From Gnetum montanum (taxonomy: Eukaryota > Streptophyta > Gnetopsida > Gnetales > Gnetaceae), in the NCBI GenBank assembly GCA_015680685.1, contig MNCI01028380.1, positions 1,620 to 65,619 of the forward strand: DNA of 64,000 nucleotides, in the 5' to 3' direction. The translations under genes and the position numbers were made by a program. Shown here piece by piece: positions 57,743 through 64,000 of the stretch (the stretch's first letter is position 1; each line of letters begins with the position of its first letter). The notes under the pieces are model-generated. The model did not search any database. It saw nothing but the letters and a program-made list of their open reading frames with translations, and had not been told where the DNA came from.

Positions 57743-59460
57743 TGTACTAACTGAAATTGTCGGTGTAAGGCTAGAAGGGAAACACAAATACCGAAAGATC
57801 ATCGGATAGGCATAGCTAACCCTACCTTCGCGTGAGGGCAAGCTGGAAAAGAAAACGAAGGCAGAGTGCCTTGGATGGTCTACACAAAAATCAACCAAGG
57901 ACTTCCCTAAATGTAAGCTATGGCTTACGTTGGGGTTCTCGTAATTGATGTTCAAAATGTAAACCGTAACGCACGAAATGCAAACATAGCGTATACAGAA
58001 CTGGTATTGTAAAAAAAATGTAAAATGAATCTAAAAAAGAGTAAAAAATACAATGGAAGGCAAAAATAAACTGTATTACATTTCTTAGAATGAATGTGCA
58101 CTGGTCAAAGTGTAGCTGTGCATGTGGGTGGCAGGTCAAGTGCTAAGCCTCGGGGTGATATGCTTGCAAGTGCTTGGATGCTGGGAGTCAGGTGCGCTTG
58201 AGCATCCAAAAGTTGCCAGTCAATGTTTCCTAAGCTGTCAACCTTCAAGATTGTCAACCCTGTTTATGTGAATTGATAGGGTATTTATAAGGTTTGGCTA
58301 GGCTCGAGTGCAGAATTCATGGATGGAATCAACGGTTGAGAAATGAGAGGAAAATGGATCAAGTGACACGTGTTTGATGGACAGCTATGTATGAATTGGA
58401 TGTGTGTAGGCAAGTTATGTTCTTTGACTAGATGCACTGTATCTTACAATGTGTGTTAGCTTACGCAAGCTAGCTTATGCTCATGGAAGCACATACAATT
58501 TTGAGCGTAAGAGCTTGGCAAGGTCACAAATGATGAAAATTTACAATGAAAATGATAATGTACAACAAGAGAGATTGACTCCAGCTCGCTTGAAACTTCT
58601 CAGTCTTTGAATTGACTACTGCAGGATGTCAATTTGAGTGATTTTATGGCTGTTTGAGGTGTCTCTATTTCACCAGGACTTCCAGTGTGAGTTGATTTTG
58701 TCCTAGCGTATCCTCAGCGTGTGTTTGGCATGCTTTTGACCAAGCATGACTGGTACTCACATTGCACTCACACTATCAGCATGACCTCAATGTGAGTGAG
58801 CTAAAAATGACATATTTCACATCAAATTTTAATTTTTGAAGCCTGTTCTTTAAGTGCAATGATTGCTTGACTTTTTTTGACCCTAAGAGTGATCTGCAAG
58901 TCAAAAACTGAGCTTGAGAGTGACTTGTTTTGATCCACTTTTGGTAGCTCATGCTAGACTCACGCTGCCAGCGTGAGTGCAGCGTGACCACAACGTGAGC
59001 TGTAAAAACTTGCAATTTTGGACCTGAAATCTAGATTCTAGAGACTGGGACTTGAAGTTGTCAACAATGAACCTTGAGGATGACTTTCACCCTTGAAATC
59101 AAATCATTTTGACTCAGTTTCGAGGTTCTCACAGTTGCTCACGCTACCAACGTGACCTCAGCATGACCATCAATGTGAGTAAGAAGACTTGCATAATTTA
59201 ACCCAAAATCTGAACTCCTGAATGTTGAAATTGAAGTAGGGAATAGTGATCCTTGAGGATGGCTTACAACCTCAGATTGGACCATCTTTGACTTGATTTT
59301 GAAGCTATTGGAGTTACTCATGCTGAGAGCAAGCTAGCTTGACAATGTGAGTAAGCTGGGCGTGAGTTCCATGCCTTAGTCAAATTTTGCCTCCTGAAAG
59401 CCAAAAAGGATCTGAGTTGTTCTCGTTTCAAAGTGTTAGGCTGAAATTAGTGGTGTTTCA
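57743..59460 (-). mobile_element. Solo LTR (1718 bp) in M2 gag, Tat-like family
   Basis: Complement starts TGAAACACCACTAATTTC at 59460 and ends CAGTTAGTACA at 57743. Flanks GTGTA (57738-57742) and GCGTA (59461-59465) are a 5-bp target duplication with one difference, and M2 gag reads on across it. The start TGAAACACCAC equals that of N1, and the 3' 220 bp equals the end of the LTR at 1-1129. Complement TATA near 58274-58283. Three repeats with CACGCTGCCAGCGTGAG-type cores lie at 58770-59380. No internal sequence, so the element was lost by LTR-LTR recombination. Confidence 0.9.
58770..59380 (-). repeat. Tandem repeats with CACGC/GCGTG cores in solo LTR
   Basis: Three diverged units of about 190-200 bp (starting near 58770, 58945 and 59135, with traces at 59315). 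Each has a core of CTCACGCTGCCAGCGTGAG-like palindromes and a spacer with TTGCAATTTTGGACC and CTTGAGGATG-type words. Confidence 0.75.
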
Positions 59461-59465
59461 GCGTA

Positions 59466-60810
59466 GTTGTTCCTTTTGCGAGTAACCATGGCCAAGGTAA
59501 TGAAGTAATAATGAATAATATCGACCCATGGCAACATCTAAGGGTTTGTATCCTCCTTGTTTCCATCCTTGGATTTACTTACACAGGTTGGACACTCGGG
59601 AGTACATTTAATACTTATAGTTGAATAGCTCCAACATGGTACTCCATCAACGAATGGATTCTAGTTCTAAGGACTAGTACCAGCTTTTTTCTTCCTTAAT
59701 TAGTGTCCGTAGAAAAAAATTTAGCTTTTGCCATTTGTTTTCTATAGTCTTCAAGGCACATGCATCGTGGAATGCTTGTAAATGGTTTTGAGGATTAGCA
59801 TTGTATCCCCCTTCAAATCTTGGGATGGTATTCATGTCTAGTCTTTTGATCCTACTATCTTTCTGGTGCCTTGTTGGGATCCTAATAGCCTCTATTATAT
59901 TTAATATACTTCAGGTGGCGAGTAGGAGTTCATCGTTATCATGTTGCCTATGGCGTCTATGATGCCTATGTTATTCCCTACTCTCCCTTCTCTCGCGATG
60001 TGTCTCTCTAAAATGCCCTCGCTTCCTTTCTCTACTTATTTTTTAGTGATTTCTATTTTGCCTACCATTGTCCTCATGGTCTTGCCCTCTGTGACTGCAT
60101 TCAGATCTCAAAGAAGAGGGGGAAGAAGATGATGAAGGTGAAGAGGAAGGAGGACTATCACTATGACAACACATATCACCTTCTCTTCAATGGTCACGAC
60201 CTCGGTCGCAGTCATGATTGGAATGTCCATCATTGTCATGCACTCGTGTTCCTTTTCTAGATCCTTTGTGTCCATTGGTACCAAAACCTAGATTATGAAT
60301 AGTTGAGTGAAGATTCTGGTACTTAGCTCATTGACCGAAGTTAATGAGAGGAACATAATTTTTTGGAAAACCTCTCGAGAGAGGTTCACCACCATCATTT
60401 TCACTTAGGACATACGAGACATCTTGAGACCACTTCCCCTTCATGGATTCGTAATGTCTCTCCTGTTGCAGATCCCTCTGGCATTGTGCCTTCGTGGGTT
60501 GATACTTTCTTGAGTCTTGTTCATGCAAAACATACTTTGATTGTAAGTTCTACATACCAATTTGTGTGAGAGCATGAAGAAGCATGCTCAGGATTGAGCG
60601 ATTGGGAGGTAGCACTATGTTACCTTCTAAATCACACCATCGCAACTGTTCATCCTAGTGGAGGATAAAGGTAAAATCTGGTACATACTCATTAGGATGA
60701 GCGTATACCATGCAAAACTGGGGCACTGGTGGATCATCATGTGCACCCTGCCTTCGATTATTCATGGTATCGGACCTAGTTGATGAAGCATTCTCATAAG
60801 AAGGAGACAT
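59466..60810 (-). pseudogene. M2 gag, N-terminal part and core
   Basis: ATG at 60810 (MSPSYENASSTRS). The N-terminal domain has EYVPDFTFIL, RWCDLEGNIVLPPNRS and LLHALTQIG. The frame is shifted before 60230; a His/Arg-rich segment follows. Gag core near 59640-59800: FKGGYNANPQ, AFHDACALK, then a shift, ESIRW-type words. Upstream of the solo LTR it ends with YPWLLAKGTTT-like codons matching CCATGGTTATGCAC in P1. Stops and several frame changes. Confidence 0.8.
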
Positions 60811-60928
60811 GATTGATTACTCAGTGTGTGGTACTCTTTTCCAGTGATTGTAGGATAGCTAACTTTAAGGGTTCATTCCAATGATGGAAAGATTTCCTAA
60901 GTTCTAATCAGTGCACAAACAACAAAAT

Positions 60929-60946
60929 CCCTAACAACGATGCCAA
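60929..60946 (-). other. M2 primer binding site, tRNA-Asp type
   Basis: Complement reads TTGGCATCGTTGTTAGGG, next to the LTR end at 60947. Differences from TTGGCGCCGTTGCCAGGG are transitions. Confidence 0.8.
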
Positions 60947-61816
60947 TGATGAGAGGCAAGGTACCCCTACATCCAATCATACAAATACGAACATTCACGT
61001 GCGATCTAGTCACACTCCAAGGATTAAGTGCTTATGCACCTATGCAGAATAAGGATGAGTTATGCAGTCATTGTCTTCACAAGCTTACTTGTAAGGCACA
61101 ATTGTATGGTTAAGTAAACTTGAGGTGTATGATTTTTATGTTTTTCTTTTATATTTTCTATCTTGGTCTCCTAAGTGTGTGCAATGAAAATATTTAATTA
61201 ACTAAGGGGTTTTCTAACTCTAATGTGAATCAAATCCTAACACCAACATCCTTTCCCACTCTCTAGACACATCTTGAACTAGTGTAACACTATTAGGATA
61301 ACCAAATGCTAGTTGTTACTAGGTTACCAAGTGTTCCATGTATACTCGAAGTGGTCATGCTGAGTGTGCTAATTTATTAATAATTGATAATTAATAATTC
61401 TATGGAAATAACATTAATTAAGTACTGAAAGCATCAAATAACAGTAAACAACATTAAATGCAATAATTAAGCTATTCTGAATGTTGCAAGGTTTATCACA
61501 AAGTTCATCTTTATTTTCAGACACAAGGTGTGCTCAGCTACACAATGCTCAAATAAAGATCTGTTCACTCTATGACTCCTATTACAGGCACTCAGAAATA
61601 ATTCTAACTTTGGAATAGAAAAATTGCAAGAGTTTGGCTAAGGGACTGAAAAAATACCCCCCAAGACCAAGCACCTCTGTCTCTTATTTATAGCCAATGA
61701 GACAGGCTTCAACATCAAATGTTCGATGTTGCTTGGTCCATTCGATATTGTGTATCCGATATCGAGGATTCGATATCGTGGGTCCGATATCGGGTCACTT
61801 ATTTTGTGATTGATCA
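60947..61816 (-). repeat. M2 5' LTR, 870 bp
   Basis: TGATGAGAGG at 60947, TGATCA at 61816 (outer end changed from CTCATCA). TATA complement at 61685-61692, GATATCG cluster at 61733-61795. Followed by the target duplicate CTTAG. Confidence 0.92.
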
Positions 61817-61924
61817 CTTAGTGTATCATTTGGGTGTAGGGGTGACTATTTGAAACCTAAAATATTTTTTTAATAATATTTATCCCTAAGAAATATAGTC
61901 AAATTTAAACTTTATAACGTAGTT

Positions 61925-61990
61925 TTGCCCACTAGAATCAAATCCATAACTTGAAATTACCAAGTCAAGAGTCTTATCATATTACTACCA
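61925..61990 (-). ncRNA. tRNA-like SINE remnant
   Basis: The complement reads TTGGTAGTAATATGATAAGACTCTT..., then AAGTTATGGATTTGATTC, which follows the layout of a tRNA A box (weak) and B box (GGATTTGATTC for GGTTCGATTC). It is not a folded tRNA gene. Tail and target duplication were not found. Confidence 0.35.
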
Positions 61991-62449
61991 AAGTATGATC
62001 TTATGTGTCAAGTAGGTGGTAAAGCACTTAACTATTCTGAAGCCTTAGAATCAATATTTTTCTATTGATATTAGCCACTCTCATGTGGATGTTCATGATC
62101 CTAGATGTTTTCTTTACATCATGGGAGACTCATTCATCCATCACTTTTTTACTTATCCCCTTTGAATTTCTTGGTCTTTGTGTAATTCATATTTAAATTA
62201 TGTTAACCCAAGGTTAGCAAAATGTTTATTTGTTGATACCTCTTGACTTCAAGAATTTTACTTCTCTCTTGGAGTTAATTTCATCCCCTTGTTCATTATG
62301 TCATTTGGATATTTTGATGTAATATGTCTTATCACAAAGATTCTTAAACTATATTTTTTCCTTTTTCAATTCAAAATAACATCATTCAATAACTCATGCT
62401 TCAATTGTAGCACTAAATCTATTGCTCTTTAATTTTTCTGATTTCTTTT
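61991..62449. other. Spacer
   Basis: AT-rich, nothing recognised on either strand. Confidence 0.5.
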
Positions 62450-62645
62450 CATAGAAAGGCTTTAGTAGAAAATGACAACCCAAGAGGGAGCTCCTAAAAG
62501 ATGAAAAAGTCTAATCCTATTTCTAACCTAAAGGAGAGGTTTTTTAAAATTAGTTTTAAAGATAAAAACCTAAAAAGGCATCCCCAAAACTATTATGTTG
62601 TATTGGAGTTTCATTTGTTTTTTATGCTCCTCTATTATTGTGCTC
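62450..62645 (+). mobile_element. LINE 3' tail, copy T1
   Basis: Aligns with the complement of 10420-10640 and with 62805-63040. Shared words: AAAAACCTAAAAAGGCATCCCCAAAA, and the end TTTTTTATGCTCCTC...TGTGCTCAAT. A 5'-truncated LINE copy or a SINE tail. Confidence 0.7.
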
Positions 62646-62745
62646 AATAGGTGGCTCAAGTGGTTAATTCATTTTGTCTTATTAGGAAAAAGGTTACTAG
62701 TTCAAGTCATGCTCAAGGCCTTGTTATATTAGAATAGAATTCCTC
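62646..62745 (+). ncRNA. tRNA-like segment (SINE head)
   Basis: GGTGGCTCAAGTGGTTAA fits a tRNA A box and CTAGTTCAAGTCATG fits a B box, 37 bases apart. Such a pair is the internal pol III promoter of plant SINEs. It sits exactly between the two LINE tails. Confidence 0.55.
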
Positions 62746-62804
62746 CTAAGAATCATGTTGACTATATCTTGGAGTGTAGTTATAGTTATTCTTTGATTTT
62801 TTTT

Positions 62805-63040
62805 TTTATTAACAAGAAGCCTTTGGTAAGAAGTGAAAACCTAGTTAGGCACTTTTAAATGAGGGCAAGGTCTAATCTTTTCCCTCCCCCAAAGGAGATC
62901 TTTTTCAAAATTGGTTGTAAGGATGAAAACTTGAAAAGGCATCCCCAAAATCATTAGGCCTTTCCTTTTTGTTAATTTGTAGTTTCGTGTCTTTACATTG
63001 CTCCTCTGCTTTTGTACTTTGATTTTTTAATTTTTTTAAT
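62805..63040 (+). mobile_element. LINE 3' tail, copy T2
   Basis: Same sequence as T1 and as the 3' UTR of the LINE at 10.4 kb, including GTCTAATCTTTTCC, GATGAAAACTTGAAAAGGC and the end TTTGATTTTTTAAT. Preceded by a T11 run at 62790-62801. Confidence 0.75.
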
Positions 63041-63665
63041 ATATATTTATTTTGGGATCTAGCAACCGTCCTCATTCTTTATCACCCAGTTAATGAAAAA
63101 TGTTATTATTAGTAATAATATAGAAGCCATAAATAAATATGCTCATGCACATAAATAAATCAACTAATAAAGTTGTATCATCCATAAATTGCATAATTTT
63201 TTTCTTTGCAAGATGTTTTGGATCATACTAGGTTTATCATCAGTTACAATTGAGTTTTTAAGGGATAAAGAGAGAATAAACAACGTTAATGACTAGTTGA
63301 CATGTATTAGGTAATAGTTTTAGAAAAATTGGTTAGCTGTACAAAAAAAATTTAAACATATAATAATTATAATAAAAATAACTAGTTGTAAGAAAAAAAG
63401 TGAAAGAAAAGAAGGAAAGAAAAAAATTTTAAGAGATATAACAACTAGTTGTAGAAAAAAGTTAGTACAAATAGAAGAGTAGGGAAAGTAGGGAATATAC
63501 ATATTGTTAGTTTAATGAGTATAAGGGGATAGTACTTTTTAGGAAAAGTAAAACTATGATTTTAAAAATGATGTTAAAACAAAATAAATTAAAAGAATTA
63601 GTTAAAAAATATAAAACATTTAAGATGGAAAAAAATCAATAATATAATTTTGGCCTAGTTTTGGC
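63041..63665. other. AT-rich spacer
   Basis: Long A and T runs, no gene seen. The 60-codon frames are composition effects. Confidence 0.5.
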
Positions 63666-63689
63666 CTAGAGGCCAACTACCAATCATAG

Positions 63690-63825
63690 ATTGATAACAT
63701 TAAATAATGTTTCAGCCATAATGCTGAGGGGGAGCTTATTGGTAATGCTAAATAATATCCTATTCATAACACTTTGGGAGAGCCTATAAGTAATGCTACA
63801 TAATATTCCATCTATAATGCCAACA
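63690..63825. repeat. Minisatellite, unit about 57 bp, 2.5 copies
   Basis: Repeats of TAATGCTAAATAATATYC and CATAAYGCTGAGGGGGAG / CACTTTGGGAGAG-like blocks. The minus strand is open across it (92 codons to 63962) and shows the repeat as ITNKLPLSIM / ITYRLSQSVM, probably by chance. Confidence 0.7.
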
Positions 63826-64000
63826 TGTTTTCTCCAAGTAAAATTGCAAGTTTTATGTTTATGTCTTTGTATTACAATGCACAAGGAATGAAATTTGGAA
63901 GGGCAAGGGAAGCATGCATGGAAAACAACAATCCATGAGAATTCAAAAAGACTTTGTAACACAAGATTTACTACTAAACTTGGAATTATTTATCCTTCTC

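Larger units (their letters stand above)
42003..61816 (-). mobile_element. M2: complete Athila-like element with two insertions
   Basis: LTRs at 42003-42871 (3') and 60947-61816 (5'), with a perfect 5-bp target duplication CTTAG at 41998-42002 and 61817-61821. Removing N1 and the solo LTR, each with one 5-bp duplicate, leaves 10032 bp, close to P1. Order on the minus strand: primer site, gag, protease, RT, RNase H, integrase, 3' region. It has frameshifts in gag and one near 55495, and many stops. The LTRs are alike, so M2 is younger than P3, but older than N1 which sits inside it. Confidence 0.93.

Noticed and set aside
60947-61816. M2 and M1 LTRs as one target-site pair (inverted repeat transposon, 14380-61816)
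   Set aside because: Each LTR set has its own primer site, PPT and, for M2, its own CTTAG duplication; TGATG...CATCA ends only look like inverted repeats.
61925-61990. True tRNA gene
   Set aside because: The A and B boxes are degenerate and the arms do not pair into a cloverleaf; only a SINE-like remnant is supported.

Overview
The window is nuclear DNA from a land plant, almost certainly a seed plant with a large, repeat-filled genome. I see no host gene. Evidence for this is the content: Ty3/gypsy LTR retrotransposons of Athila type (tRNA-Asp-like primer site, Athila-like RT), a Tat-type gypsy element, a Ty1/copia fragment with a tRNA-iMet primer site, an L1-type LINE, SINE-like remnants, AT-rich decayed spacer and assembly Ns. 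The strong divergence of most copies would suit a gymnosperm, but that is an inference and not a species call.

Layout. 1-1129: 3' part of an LTR built of tandem repeats with palindromic cores (+). 1960-4820: copia fragment on the minus strand (gag, primer site, whole 5' LTR). 5580-6606: two fragments of an unidentified Cys/His-motif ORF, one of which has a second copy at 39908-40440. 6690-10420: very old Athila-like element (P3, +) with a solo LTR in its gag. Beside it lies an L1 LINE on the minus strand, now split into 10420-14379 (3' half) and 38770-about 39900 (5' half). The 24.4 kb between the halves is a composite of three Athila-like elements: M1 (minus, 14380-20448, pol deleted), P2 (+, 20449-38769, 5' end lost at the junction with M1) and P1 (+, 27102-37004, complete, nested in P2 with target duplication CATGC). 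42003-61816: M2, a complete Athila-like element on the minus strand with target duplication CTTAG. M2 carries two further insertions: N1 (+, 45758-53811, target duplication AAGGG), a Tat-type element with gag and protease but no pol, and a solo LTR (57743-59460) related to the LTR at 1-1129. 61817-64000: SINE-like and LINE-tail fragments and AT-rich spacer.

Function. The Athila-like elements share one plan: LTR (about 790-870 bp, TGATG...CATCA) - tRNA-Asp-like primer site - gag - protease - RT - RNase H - integrase - about 1.9 kb 3' region with a short env-like reading frame, a T-rich minisatellite and several G5 tracts - polypurine tract - LTR. All copies are broken. P1 still reads gag-pol in one frame without a frameshift, but with about 27 stop codons, nearly all explained by C-to-T or G-to-A change, and its RT active site has lost an aspartate. 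M2 keeps the RT aspartates but has stops and frameshifts. N1 never had, or has lost, a polymerase and would need one from another element.

The most unusual material is in the cis sequences: palindromic repeat arrays inside the Tat-like LTRs, GATATC clusters in the Athila-like U3, an array of a TAAACTGGCA-type motif in N1, the env-like frame with a C-terminal membrane segment, and a LINE tail / tRNA-like / LINE tail unit near 62.6 kb.
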